From positions 17,901,501 through 17,965,500 of the forward strand of contig JAWQUS010000008.1 of NCBI GenBank assembly GCA_036365455.1: DNA of 64,000 nucleotides, given 5' to 3'. How positions within the stretch are numbered: position 1 is the first letter of the stretch; each line of letters starts with the position of its first letter. The position numbers and the translations under genes are program-made. Shown one piece after another: positions 15,101-24,300 of the stretch. The notes under the pieces are model-generated. The model was not told where the DNA came from, ran no database searches, and saw only the letters and a program-made list of their open reading frames with translations. Source of the DNA: Macrosoma leucophasiata (lineage: Eukaryota; Arthropoda; Insecta; Lepidoptera; Hedylidae).

Positions 15101-17471
15101 ATTTTTTTCATTGCATTAATAAACTTAAAAACTACGGAACCCTACACTGCGCGTGGCCCGAAAGTCACTTGACGGGTTTTTCAGCTAGTTTCGCCCGTCT
15201 TTGAAGTGAGATCAAATAAATGGAAAAATTTTCAGATAGTATTTTATACAGATTTTCTGGTTCTTATGAGTATTAAGGAGGCACTATGGCATTTATGCCA
15301 AAATAAATTACTAACATAAAGAATTGGTTAAAAGATATAAGATTTGATTGAAATAAAATAAAAATCATAAGAAACCTTGAGACAACACAAATTCATCAAG
15401 GTTAGAGTTCAATGGATGTGATTGCAGTCATAATAATATAAAAAATAAGTTACTTAACAGAAAATTAAATATTAACTGAAAAATATTATTTTTTTACAAT
15501 TTTTTTATGCAAAATAAACTATGTGTCAGATTAAATTTTTTCTGCTTTTATTACCAGCCTATGAGTTACAGTAGTGAAGATCCAATCACAGTAGGATTTC
15601 TATAGAGGGGCATCGCCATTGGATTTTTGGATGTTCTCAAATATTTGAAAATGAAAAAAAATCATTTAAATTATTGTTTATAAGACCCAGCCCAACGAAT
15701 GTAATGTTCATTTTCCAAGAACCAGAAGATTATTATTTAGCTTGCCTAGAAACATTGTAATAATGATTGATAGTTGCACAGTTGGTTTCAAAAGTTATGA
15801 CTGGGTTGTAATGGAACCCATCTTAGTGGAGACTAACAAGTATAATTTTTTGGTTGAGGTTCAAAGTAAACTCATAAATGACATATTTAACGAAAAATGG
15901 TCATCCATTTTAAATAAATTTTCATGTTTGGTTCTAAATTGAGTAGTTAGGTAAAAATACTTGTATATTTTGATATAGATCTAGTAAATATTTATAATAG
16001 TAGGGAATCCCAGAGGAGATTTTTGGGATTTACTTGAGCGCATATGGTTAAGATATAGGAGATACCTTGTAACCTGTTGAGTAGCTCCACCAAAGCTAAG
16101 GTTTCTATATAGGGCTGAACCCTTAGGGCTTGGCGTTGTTACATCTCTGTGATAGTAATTACAGGGTCATACATTAATCACCATGTACACAATAGTGAAC
16201 ACTACAATTTGGCGGCAGATAGGTTAGGTAATGCAGTGGTGAATCCATCCTCTAGTTCCCTACATGGGAACTCTATCACCCGTGAAATGTATTTATATTA
16301 CAATATTTTGTTGCATAACTTGAAAAAATAAAAGCTTCAACACTGTGAATACAAATCAGACTCAAGCACCTTCGCAACATGACACATCAAAATATGTTGC
16401 TTTTTCAATAAAAATAAGTATTGATTGAAGGGAATTGGTTCAAATATTTAAATATTTCAATGGTTCTGCCCAAGAAATTGAAAATCTAAGATCATTTCAT
16501 GTGCATCCTAAATGTGCAAATAACAGCCTACATACAACATAACACATAAGTTTGAGCTGAATGGATCAATAGGTTAAGATCTAACACAATCATTAATGAT
16601 TTACCATTACACAAATTAGACAATTAAGTAGCCATGTAGGTATGTATAGCAACTTTATTTATGCTACAAGTTTGTATTTTTTTTTGTATGTAAAATTATT
16701 GTTTTTTTGAAGTAGTGTAACTTTTTTATTTTATAATTACTTTTTGTTCTTATAAATTTTTTATGTCACTGACGACGGTATAACTCTAGTAAGTTAATGT
16801 TTGCATCATTATTATATTTGCGACTATATGTTTCTTTTTATATATAAATAAAGTTCTTGAGGATGGAGCAGGTCTTATGGCCAGCATAACAATAGAAAAT
16901 CAATTGTTATATTTTTCTTGTGAGCTGGCGGGTCAACCCTTCAAGAAATGTAAAGTGGCCGGCCGCTAGACTCAATTGAAAATCAATTGTCATATTTTTC
17001 TCGTGAGCTGACGGCTTAATATTGGTTTTACCATATTAAAATAAGACTATCAATATATGTATAGGTGAATAATTGGTAGTAATATTTTGAAAAATATCTA
17101 TTACCAGCAAAATCAGGTACATCTGGATGTTCACCCTGTTCTAAAAGTTTTTTCACTTGGTCATGGTCCCCCCTGATAGCTGCCACGTGAAGAGGTGTCT
17201 CCCCGCGCTCGTTCCGCTGCTGTCTGGTGCGCTTTCTATCTTCTGCTGGACTTGGGGCGGCTGAATTGAAAAATGGCGGGAAGTTACTCTCGACCAATAT
17301 GTGGTAAGCTGATCAAAATATTTATGTAACCATCTAACCTGGGGGTGCATCCTGTGATGATATCTGCATTACTAGTGCCAACTGTTGCCGCTCCGACATA
17401 GGCGCTATGACCTGGCTCCGTGGCGAGCTATCGAGCCCGCGTCCGGAGCCTCGCGACCGCGATGACGGCAT
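1..17471 (-). CDS. ANKRD11/ANKRD12-like ankyrin repeat protein (3' part off the window)
   Basis: Six coding exons on the minus strand join in phase: 17471-17339, 17260-17105, 14342-14085, 1102-935, 579-381 and 121-1. They give 345 codons, still open at the left edge. The order is a short N-terminal segment with the motif MSERQQLALVMQ, a basic linker, then ankyrin repeats starting NERGETPLHVAAIRGD and continuing through DFAGWTALHEAC and GLDDDTPLHDA. This is followed by a Ser/Lys-rich, acidic and basic low-complexity tail with a KRKKRK nuclear-localisation-like cluster. The SERQQ motif directly before these ankyrins is the signature of vertebrate ANKRD11/12, nuclear proteins that bind p160 coactivators and histone deacetylases. 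That function is inferred from the family. The Met at 17471 is a candidate start, but the frame is open a little further upstream to a weak acceptor near 17494, so earlier exons are possible. The C-terminal repression domain lies outside the window. Confidence 0.85.
381..579 (-). CDS. ANKRD11/12-like exon e (acidic/basic, NLS-like)
   Basis: Acceptor TTTATTTGTAG and donor GGCAG|GTAAAG, entering in phase 1 and leaving in phase 2. It encodes Ser/Asp/Glu-rich sequence followed by SKRKKRKDNEEKEP, a likely nuclear localisation signal. Confidence 0.78.
935..1102 (-). CDS. ANKRD11/12-like exon d (post-ankyrin linker)
   Basis: Acceptor TTGTGTAG and donor CCTG|GTAAGA, phase 1 in and out, matching the neighbouring exons across a 13-kb intron. 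It encodes a polar linker (AAQVGRSRDDSNKKGC ... EGLAPGELYDAKETTTQ) with no recognisable domain. Confidence 0.75.
2560..2945 (+). repeat. Interspersed repeat family A, copy 1
   Basis: Matches the reverse complement of 19840-20225 over most of its length, with blocks such as GTTTTGGCGGGAACCTTGAA, AATAAAGTTGGTGG and GGTTTATTACAGTG. It lies in the 13-kb ANKRD intron. The element class is not recognised. Confidence 0.7.
3232..4225 (+). repeat. Interspersed repeat family B, copy 1 (left arm of a large inverted repeat)
   Basis: Starts at TACAACGTGTAACAGGATTA and shares long blocks with 12681-13120 (same strand) and 4985-5490 (opposite strand), including CCCGAAACTAGTTTG, AAAATGAGACTAACGTCTAT and TTTGTGTTTTATGTGCGGCC. 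Nested insertions at about 3465-3910 split it. It has no coding capacity. Confidence 0.7.
3685..3910 (-). repeat. Non-LTR retrotransposon 3'-end-like fragment
   Basis: A T-run (poly-A on the minus strand) is followed by the very common lepidopteran block CAGACGGGCCACCTGATGGT and sequence about the grid of gene and price-like repeats typical of moth LINE 3' ends. It is nested inside repeat family B. Confidence 0.5.
4781..4916. mobile_element. MITE with about 35-bp terminal inverted repeats (family C, copy 1)
   Basis: The left end GCGAGATTCACAGACCGCAC continues through TACGACTTTACTTT and is repeated inverted at the right end (to GTGAATCTCGCC). The internal sequence is only about 60 bp and non-coding. 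The same termini occur at 28668 and 28908-29040. Confidence 0.75.
4985..5490 (-). repeat. Interspersed repeat family B, copy 2 (right arm, inverted)
   Basis: Reverse complement of much of 3232-4225. For example, GTCCTCAATTTGTACGAACA here corresponds to the family block before GAGGAC in copy 1. It ends at CAATCCTGTTACACATTGTA. Confidence 0.65.
6165..6625 (+). repeat. Interspersed repeat family D, copy 1
   Basis: Shares AAAGGACAAGGTCCACGT, the ACCTTGTA..CTATATCAAAAGATAG block and TGTAATTTTTGTATGACAAC with 44680-44990. Short inverted GCACCTTGTA-type segments lie at both ends. It is non-coding. Confidence 0.6.
7555..7890. repeat. Lepidopteran interspersed repeats (family E copy 1 and a LINE tail)
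   Basis: 7555-7610 contains the common lepidopteran block AAAGGAGGAGGTTCTCAATT, also seen at 55608-55660. 7700-7890 holds TTACCCGACGTTTCAGTTGC and flanking arms that match 55165-55345. No gene is seen. Confidence 0.55.
8011..8160. mobile_element. MITE, family F copy 1 (150 bp)
   Basis: Terminal inverted repeats AACCCCCTTATTCATAAAC and GTTTATGAATAAGGGGGTT. The internal sequence matches 11104-11254 in the opposite orientation (shared core TTTGTCAGTTGCATTGTCAA). A solo end lies near 13510. Confidence 0.8.
8626..8700 (+). mobile_element. pogo/Tigger-type terminal fragment
   Basis: CAGTAGAGAATCGATTATCC followed by repeated TTATCCGAAC-type motifs is the usual terminal sequence of Tigger/pogo MITEs. 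I could not define the opposite end, so this is recorded as a fragment. Confidence 0.5.
9533..10812 (-). mobile_element. Degenerate mariner element (minus strand)
   Basis: Bounded by TA dinucleotides and terminal inverted repeats (TTAGGTTGGGGAAAAAGT at the left; matching CCCCAACCTAT at the right). Its internal sequence is close to the intact element at 39932-41234. It lies in the large ANKRD intron. Confidence 0.9.
9609..10633 (-). pseudogene. Mariner transposase pseudogene
   Basis: Two blocks survive: 10521-10267 (N-terminal helix-turn-helix part with VRVAQIWFKRFQSGNF) and 10199-9609 (catalytic part, 196 residues). Between them the frame shifts after AHLKKLG. A TCA to TAA change, relative to the intact copy, puts a stop just before LKKLITVDEK. 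Upstream of 10521, an indel disrupts the start region around the poly-A tract. VDEKC, HHDNA and APSDF retain all three catalytic aspartates. It is not functional. Confidence 0.9.
10815..11000 (+). repeat. Interspersed repeat family G, copy 1
   Basis: Shares AAAAATTACAGACTTTTTGC, the CATCGGTAATAAA block and CCCCTCCGGTC with the region 38690-38860, where they lie in the opposite orientation. It is non-coding. Confidence 0.45.
11104..11254. mobile_element. MITE, family F copy 2
   Basis: Same termini as 8011-8160 (AACCCCCTTACTCATAAACG ... GTTTATGAATAAGGGGGT) with the internal sequence inverted relative to copy 1. Confidence 0.8.
12343..12620. mobile_element. Fold-back MITE with nested palindromes (278 bp)
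   Basis: Ends TTATTCCCATTAGTTCGATC and its complement. The terminal inverted repeats run about 85 bp. Each arm contains two smaller palindromic motifs (TTCGATCGTCGAACTAGT and TTCGACCGTCGAACTAGT) separated by T-rich spacers. The centre is about 90 bp of unrelated sequence. It is non-coding. Confidence 0.75.
12681..13120 (+). repeat. Interspersed repeat family B, copy 3
   Basis: Same start (TACAACGTGTAACAGGATTA) and block order as copy 1, here without the nested insertions, so it shows the uninterrupted layout of the family. It ends near GTTACATGTAGTATATG. Confidence 0.7.
13121..14084. other. Intron tail with repeat debris
   Basis: A solo MITE F end lies near 13507-13530. 13610-13865 is the common lepidopteran repeat that begins AGCTGACCCGGCAAACTTCG. 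The remainder is AT-rich intron in which I see no feature. Confidence 0.45.
14085..14342 (-). CDS. ANKRD11/12-like exon c (ankyrin repeats 2-3)
   Basis: Acceptor AAATTTTAG and donor AAGG|GTATGT, phase 1 in and out. It encodes WTALHEACSYGWYQVVVVL, GLDDDTPLHDATTSGNLNMV and HGADPFVKNSKGKTPSDYA, that is two further ankyrin repeats and a partial one. The GLDDDTPLHD string is nearly invariant in the ANKRD11/12 family. Confidence 0.9.
14530..14797 (-). pseudogene. Jockey-like LINE ORF2 fragment
   Basis: The minus strand reads SAKNDDDYTLWKFTKQLKRP, then PPLRSQTGTWVKGPKEKAKL and, after a frameshift near 14640-14619, DFGHEVNSFLESNQQFALPI. This is the linker between endonuclease and reverse transcriptase of Jockey-type non-LTR elements. 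It lies inside an ANKRD intron on the gene's own strand and is not functional. Confidence 0.7.
14930..15185. repeat. Lepidopteran repeat with GGGTTCCGTA ends
   Basis: Begins TTTTAGGGTTCCGTAGTAAAC and has an inverted ACGGAACCCTACACTGCGCG followed by CTTGACGGGTTTTT at the other end. This is a pattern seen in moth LINE-derived repeats. Related short pieces occur near 6062, 6785 and 32900. Confidence 0.45.
15186..17104. other. Intron sequence, mostly unassigned
   Basis: AT-rich. 16150-16275 carries a copy of repeat family H (TTTGGCGGCAGATAGGTTAG). 16900-17020 contains two direct copies of a GTCATATTTTTCTCGTGAGC-like segment. Otherwise I see nothing coding. Confidence 0.4.
17105..17260 (-). CDS. 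ANKRD11/12-like exon b (first ankyrin repeat)
   Basis: Acceptor TTTCAATTCAG and donor GCTG|GTAATAG, phase 1 at both ends. It encodes a linker rich in Arg/Lys and the ankyrin NERGETPLHVAAIRGDHDQV, ending in VPDFAG, which joins to WTALHEAC of the next exon. Confidence 0.88.
17339..17471 (-). CDS. ANKRD11/12-like exon a (SERQQ motif)
   Basis: Encodes a Ser/Arg-rich start (MPSSRSRGSGRG) and then APMSERQQLALVMQISSQ, the conserved block before the ankyrins in ANKRD11/12. The donor is CCCCCAG|GTTAGA, phase 1. The 5' end is uncertain: a possible acceptor (GCCTAG) near 17495 would add a few residues. Confidence 0.7.
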
Positions 17472-17494
17472 TCTTCGACCATAACCACCTACCT

Positions 17495-19049
17495 AGGCAC
17501 CAATTAAATATAATGAACACCTCGCACACCAAAAATTTAAATGATATATGATACGAAACGCGCCAATCAATCTATTATGGCTATATCTGACATTTGGCGA
17601 AGCACCCACCTAATAAACGGCGTTTAAATGAATACTTATAAATTAACACAACACGGACGACCAAAAGATTTTATTTAAAAAACCGAATGAACTTATTTGG
17701 AAACAAAACATTTTCAATTTCTTAAAAATTACACCATTTATCTACAACAAGTAGAACGATCAACCACAGATCAACTAAACACACACAGACCATTAAATAA
17801 CCAACAAACAAACACAGACAATCAATTCGGTGGGAGAAATGTCTCACCTTTTCTGATTGGAACATTAGCATCTGAAACACTTTAACTGTTTCGAATCTTT
17901 GTATGTATCATTCACAGAGCTAATACCAAGAAGCTTGTAGGTAAAAATGGAGACCATTTTTTTATTTTATTTATTTATTTTTTTAGGTCGGGTTTTATGT
18001 AGGCGGCCTGTCTCGAGACGGCACTAGTCTACTTCACCGGGCAATCGGCGGATAACAATATGGATATAAAATATTTTTTCATATCAATTTAAATTATGTA
18101 ATATTATATTGTATTAGCATTATACTCGATAGAATTTCTTGTTTGTTAGTAAGATATCGAAGAAGAAATTGATGTAAATTAAATAATTTTTAATTTCTCC
18201 TTTTAAATAAAAACAAGATCCTGTTGCACTCACGTCAAACACGTAATTAAAAGATCTTTCGAGAGAGCTCAAAAATCTAATGTGTTTATTGGCATTTAAC
18301 TTGACCGAAGCGTCATCGTGCTAAAATTTGCAAATTAAATAAACATAATGATTTAAATTTGGAATACTTAGCAACAATATTTACAGAGATGCATTCCAAA
18401 GAGCTGGTCAGCATAAGACTCACATTTGAAGGCTGTTATAGAAAATCCTACTGAAATTCAACATTACTACAATTTGCAAATTTTTAGCTCTAGTTCTGGC
18501 TGAGAACCTTTCGCAAGCTGATGGTAATCAATGAGATCATTTGAATGAATGAAATTATTTATTTGCTAAAAGTATAGTAGGTACATACGATCTTCAGTAT
18601 ATAATATGTATAGCTTTCTTTTATATTTCACCATTTAATTTGTCGATTGCGTCGACGTATTTTACACTTACCTTCTTTATTAATAATATTTTTTTTGTTG
18701 TTACATATCGAAACCACTTAAGCTATTTCAATCAAATATTATTCTCATGTAAGTGAATGTAATTCTTATGAGTAATAAAGATTCTTTAAACCGAATTTGC
18801 ATACAAATTACAGGATACATTTTATTACTACATCATAATTATTACAATTATACCCAACTCTAATTTAGTGAGTGAATTTTACTAAAACTAAGCATACATA
18901 CTTTAAAAGAATAAGAATTCGTGTTGATGAAATATCGATATTAACCGCTCATGTATTAGAAGATGATATCGATATTTATCAAAACAACCCTATGAAAGGC
19001 GGCCATTGTAATCGCCCAATTTCTTGTAGGCTATCACGCCATTCTACAG
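17495..19049. other. Upstream region of the ANKRD-like gene
   Basis: No further coding exon could be recognised. AT-rich sequence with LINE-tail-like stretches (near 18540-18800, ending AGTAATAAAGATTCTTTAAA). The promoter and 5' UTR of the ANKRD-like gene may lie here, but no defining motif was seen. Confidence 0.3.
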
Positions 19050-19372
19050 CAGTGTTGCTAAACTATCGAAAATTGCGCTATCGATAGTTGACGTTGAAAA
19101 ATAGTTGATAGCGCGATAGTACTATCGAAAATATCGCCATGCTGCAATTCTATCGATACTATCGATAGTATCGATAGTTAAAAATAAGCAATACTATTGT
19201 CAAAGATCAATAGTATCGATAGTATCGATAGTATTGTTATAAACAATAGTCAATAAGGTCAATAGTATCGATACTATCGAAACTATCGATACTATCGATA
19301 GTATTGCAGCATGGCGATATTTTCGATAGTACTATCGACTATCGATAGATTATTACTATTGCAACAACACTA
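19050..19372. mobile_element. Non-autonomous hAT-like MITE packed with TATCGATA motifs (323 bp)
   Basis: Flanked by an 8-bp target duplication with one difference (TTCTACAG at 19042-19049, TTCTATAG at 19373-19380). The ends are CAGTGTTGCTAAAC and its imperfect complement, of the hAT type. Inside are ten exact copies of TATCGATA arranged in two inverted arms, plus matching ATATCGCCATGCTGCAAT blocks. It has no coding capacity. Confidence 0.75.
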
Positions 19373-19839
19373 TTCTATAGGTATTTCTACTCCATGTATA
19401 TAGCTCAATGGTATCTTGTGTATAGTCGCGTTTTTATGTATAAAAATCGTGGGATTTCTATCATAAAACATTCGATAACGTTCACGGGCGTAGGAAAGTG
19501 ATATTATGAAGTGAAAAGTGATTTTTCATGTTGCCTTCAAAACTTCGTAAAATCTCCTAGTAAAGTCCCCATCACTTTACTGGAGTCATCTCATCATATT
19601 CCGCATGGAAGCATCCAATCATCGTCATCTTCCATATGGATATTCATTAACATAATAAAATGAAGATAAAAATTACTGAAGATTGGTTGTTAAGGACTTG
19701 AATTCGTAGCCGTAAAAACATTACTAAAAAAAAATGATGCAAATGATGATACGAAACAGTATTCAAATTGGTGTTCCAATCTTTCGGAACAGTGATTCGA
19801 AACAGTAAAGAGCACAGAGTTTTTTTTTTTTTGTTATTA

Positions 19840-20225
19840 TGGCCTCGCTTTTACGCATATTGCCAGTGTCAAGTAAAACGATATTTCATATTCTTAAAGC
19901 AGCGTAAAAGTTAGTATAATATAGTCAATCAATTATTTATTAAGTATTAATAAGTATGTCAGTCAAGTGAGTTACAGTCAGTTATTCGAGTAAAGCGATG
20001 GCAACTTTACCAGAAAATTTACAATGGAGTTTTGGAGGCAACCTGAAAGGTCGTGCTTTCGCGGTGTTATTCTATTTCACTATACACGGGCACTGTAATA
20101 AACCTATATCAAACAAAAAACCACCAACTTTATTCAATATAACTTTTAAATACACTAAGAAAATGAAATAAAATAAGAGCACCATACGCCTTTCAAGGTT
20201 CCCGCCAAAACTCCACAGAGTTACT
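19840..20225 (-). repeat. Interspersed repeat family A, copy 2 (inverted)
   Basis: Reverse complement of 2560-2945 with small differences. Its right part carries TTCAAGGTTCCCGCCAAAAC and the left part a GTAAAACGATATTTCATA block. Confidence 0.7.
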
Positions 20226-20260
20226 ATAGCACAATGGTAAAGAGTTACACACGTCTATTT

Positions 20261-20989
20261 TAGGGATGTGACTTAGCTGGCAAAAAATCGATTTTATATT
20301 AATCGATTATTTTTGAAGTTAGAATTATCGATTTTCAAATAATTGATTATTCCATTAAATATAATCGATTTTGAAAGTTTTAATTTAAAACATTGTAATT
20401 TCAAAGCTTTTATTTTTTTAAGCTACTGAATAACGAAAATCATCTCTAATACTTATTTAGCAAGTAATACAAAAGAAAAGTATTTGAAATCACCATAACG
20501 ATAGGTAGTCTAAAAAATTTTTTGCGAGCATTTTTAAGAAATCAGTTTTGATCGGAATTTTGGAACTGCGAATTAAGGTTATTGGGCAAGCGAAATGTGA
20601 CAGATTCAGATCGTGTTTCCTGAGAGGTTAAAAAATAAAGTTTTAATTTACGAGGAAATATATTTAAAAACCACAGTCTATTCAATTCAAAATGTGAAAT
20701 AACTGTATTGTTTTACCGACTGAGTTTTATTATGTTTTCAAGGCATTAGATGGCGTTGAAATTAATTCTATTATTGATTTGCCTTTAAAATATTAAAAGT
20801 AAGATGGGAAACTACGAAATAAATTATTAAACAATTTATAAAATTAAAAAAAAAATCGAAAGCATTACGAAAAATAGCGAAAAAAAATTTATTATATTGG
20901 AAAAAAAATCGAGCAAATAAATCAATTATTCTAAAAAAATTATCGATTGTTAATCGTTTTTTTAGAAATCGACTTTTTTCACTTCCCTA
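20261..20989. mobile_element. Non-autonomous hAT element (729 bp) just upstream of PTGES2
   Basis: A perfect 8-bp target duplication GTCTATTT flanks it (20253-20260 and 20990-20997), with short terminal inverted repeats TAGGGATGTGA and TCACTTCCCTA. The subterminal regions hold many ATCGATT-type motifs in both orientations. No transposase frame is present. Its right end is 128 bp from the PTGES2 start codon. Confidence 0.8.
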
Positions 20990-21117
20990 GTCTATTTCAT
21001 AATCCAGTGAAATCCAGTCACATACCCAGTGTTGAGAGATATTTTAATCATATAAACTTTTCTATTCTCTCAAATCAATGCTTTCATAACTTATGTTTTA
21101 AAAAACTGGACATTAAA

Positions 21118-21393
21118 ATGTGGCGGCCTCCATTTACAATTTTCCGCAATGTGATTTTGCCTTCGGTTAAAGAGAAAATCGCTGTATCAAGGATACTTTA
21201 TTCAACAAAAAGCCGGTCACCGAGATCCACTGCGAAGTTAACCTTAGTGAGTGCCAGTGTTGGAATCCTAATCGGTGCTGGATACGGAGGTTATACTCAT
21301 TACAAGATTAACGCTAAAAAAACATTAACACCAAACAAAACAGAAGAATATGCCTTTTTGAAAGAAGCTCCAGAATACCAGGCACACTACAGG
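21118..21393 (+). CDS. PTGES2: PTGES2 exon 1 (presequence and membrane segment)
   Basis: Starts at ATG in AAAATGTGG and ends CACTACAGG|GTAAGA, phase 0. It encodes MWRPPFTIFRNVILP, a basic stretch with YSTKSRSPRSTAKL, and the hydrophobic segment. Confidence 0.88.
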
Positions 21394-24300
21394 GTAAGAT
21401 CATCTATTGATTACCTATTTACTTGCTTTGAAGCTTGATAATCCAAAACTATATCAGATTTAAATTATATCTGCATGAACTGTGTGTAGTGGAGAATGTG
21501 GAGATGCACTCTTACTTCTGTTTTGGGAGGAATATCAGAGATTATAGCCTGGCAAACAATTCTGTGGAAACAATATTATTAAGTTACTCTATATATCTAT
21601 ATAAGCTTTGTGAGGGATGTATATTTATATAGATATCAAAAACGTATGTTTAATTTTATAAGTTATAAGTCAAATCTTTAAAATTTGTTACATAATAATT
21701 ATAATACTTAACGACTATCATTCTATGATTGTTACGTATATCATTAATCTTAAAAGAGTTCTGGCATGCTATAGAACAAGTTGAGTTATGAGGCCATTGC
21801 GAATACTACTTTTGTTATAATAAATGTTAGTGATTATAATAAAAAGAAAGTCTTTTCGTTGTTATAACATTACAATGATTAAAATTTTTGTTTATGCAAT
21901 ATATGGAACTTACCTTGAGTCTTTTAAAAATTTGAGCTGAGTGAACAAGATGTGCTAAAAATTATGTAATTGTATATACTGTTTCTGAAAACTGCTTGGA
22001 TTTAGTTATGTTAATGAACAATAATGTGAAAAAGTGTAAATAAGCCAAGAAAATGGTTCCACATACTTAGGTACACTGTGGTCGGTTAAATAAAACAGTT
22101 TGAATATTTCCAATTAACTGTGTTGATGCTAGTGAAAACTTGAGTTCAGATAAGAAATTTAAACAATATATAATATTATTTTGTCTTATGCGACAGCCAA
22201 TGGGAATTTCAATTTTATGTGCTAAAACATACTGTACTCTAAATTAATAGAATGGCCTTTGATATTTAATCTGTATCTTTAAAAAAAATATTTTGAGTGA
22301 TATTATGATAGTAAAATGCTTTGCAACGGTATATGTAATATTATAAATTCTTGATTAGGTGACATTAATTAGCAACCACTGGGCTGGCATAGTCGCACAA
22401 CGACTCAAAGTCAAAGTCGGGACTCAAAGTCCCTAATAAATTATAGACAAAAAAATAAAATTATTTTGTTATGCAATGATTCTTGTATAAAACCTGACTA
22501 GTCCAGTGACTATGTGACATCTGTTTTTTACACTGGTTCAGTTATTGTTTTTCTATATATGAAAAAATATATGACAAACAAGCATGTACAGTATCCAACA
22601 AGAAATATTGCAAATCAACCATAGGAGGGAGACTTCTGATTATTTCGGGTCTGTAGAGCATTATCTCTTTCCCACTTTACCTTTGTTGACCATTTTTATC
22701 AAGATTGGACCAATACTGGACTATTAATGCTTACATAGGCAGTGCGCCTCTGCTGCACAATGATAACACTACTAACTTGAAACTAGCCGATTGTCTTTGT
22801 AAGCTCAATGTGCAATATTTTTTTTTATTTCTAGATGGGTACTGTAGTTCAGATTGATAATAAGTGTTTACTCTAGCTTTGAGATTTACATGAAATGCTC
22901 ATTGTTTTCAAGAAATCACAGATTCTCACTTGATTTTCACAAAATTTTTTGCATCTGTGTCAGTAATTAGGCGCAATGTTGGCAACATTTACTCAGAACA
23001 CAATAAGACTAAATATAATTTTATCAATGGCACATAAATGGTTGTTTGATATTATTTCGCATTAACACATGCTTGTGAAATATATTTTAAAATATATTTC
23101 ACAAGCATGTGTTAATGCGAAATAATATCAAACAATTATTAAGGGTAAAAGCGACTTCTTTACGATATTCAATAAACTGAAAAGTCTATTATATCGGTTG
23201 CCTAACTAGCATAGTTGGTAATAGATGGCGCTACTGCTACCATAAAGCAATGCAATAGATGTGAAGGAAAGATTTGACAAATCGGGCAGGGCTTTAGTAG
23301 CTCAATTGGAAGAGCGGCTGGACTAGATTCCCAGTAGGTCGCGAGTTCGAGCCTCGCCTGAAGTCAAATTTTTCTTTCCATTTTTCTTTAAAAATAAAAC
23401 ACATAAATGGTACCTATGAAACTGGGGCTCTATCAGCATTGACATGAATATCTTGCTGCTTGCTTATTGATTGTTCAATTTTTAATCTGGATACCAATGT
23501 TAATGCGCTACTGCTGCTAATAACTTATGTGCTATTGTTGCTGACTTGATTACACCATCACCACCAGTTGCATATTTTGGCACAATGCGAATGTATTTCT
23601 AGTTAAGTACTTATATTTCACTTGTTGCACCAGCCTATTCCATATTTAATTTTAATAAGTGACAATGTTAGATATAGAAAATGAATAAATATGATCCATA
23701 AAAGGTTTATTTGATTAGTGACTCCACCGCCTAACTCAATCGCTTCTAACTTCATTTAGGTCTTTAATTTTTCTGGTCTATATCATGGTAGCAATAGTGA
23801 TAATCTATCACTGTTTATCATTTAAGCGATTTTACACCAACAGTAAAGTAATAACGATAGTCATATTATTGCTATTGCTCTCATAAACTGAAAGGACTAG
23901 AAATATCACAGACATAAAAGAGAACAAAGGTGATTTAGTTTGGTGGTCGAGTTGCTGAGTTTCTTTTTAAGTTGGTACAATTGTAGCGTTAACTACATTA
24001 AGGCGCCAACCTCACAGTACTTGTCTAGTACGATAGATGGCGTGTCAACCACTCGTTCCTCCACACACTTATACATTATGTTAATTGATTTATTTCAGGT
24101 TATCAATGATTCTGATACAAGTAATCTGCAGTTGATCATGTTTCAATACCGCACTTGCCCATTTTGCTGTAAAATTAGTGCATATCTTGATGCACGAGGC
24201 ATTAGTTACGAAATTGTGGAGGTTGATGCAGTTCTACGTCAGGCCATCAAATGGTCAGGGTACAAGAAAGTACCCATTGTGCTAGCCAAAGTTGACGGGG

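Larger units (their letters stand above)
21394..24098 (+). other. PTGES2 intron 1 contents
   Basis: Contains a repeat shared in inverted form with 30790-30930 (22600-22830), a 94-bp perfect palindrome (23042-23135) and a tRNA-derived SINE head (23290-23365). The rest is AT-rich and featureless. Confidence 0.55.

Noticed and set aside
20947..21117. Longer PTGES2 N terminus from the upstream in-frame Met at 20947
   Set aside because: It would start inside the hAT element. The Met at 21118 gives a length and presequence that fit the family.
23290..23365. Functional tRNA gene
   Set aside because: The anticodon stem does not close properly, and a related sequence with the same 3' flank exists at 29557, so a tRNA-derived SINE is more likely.
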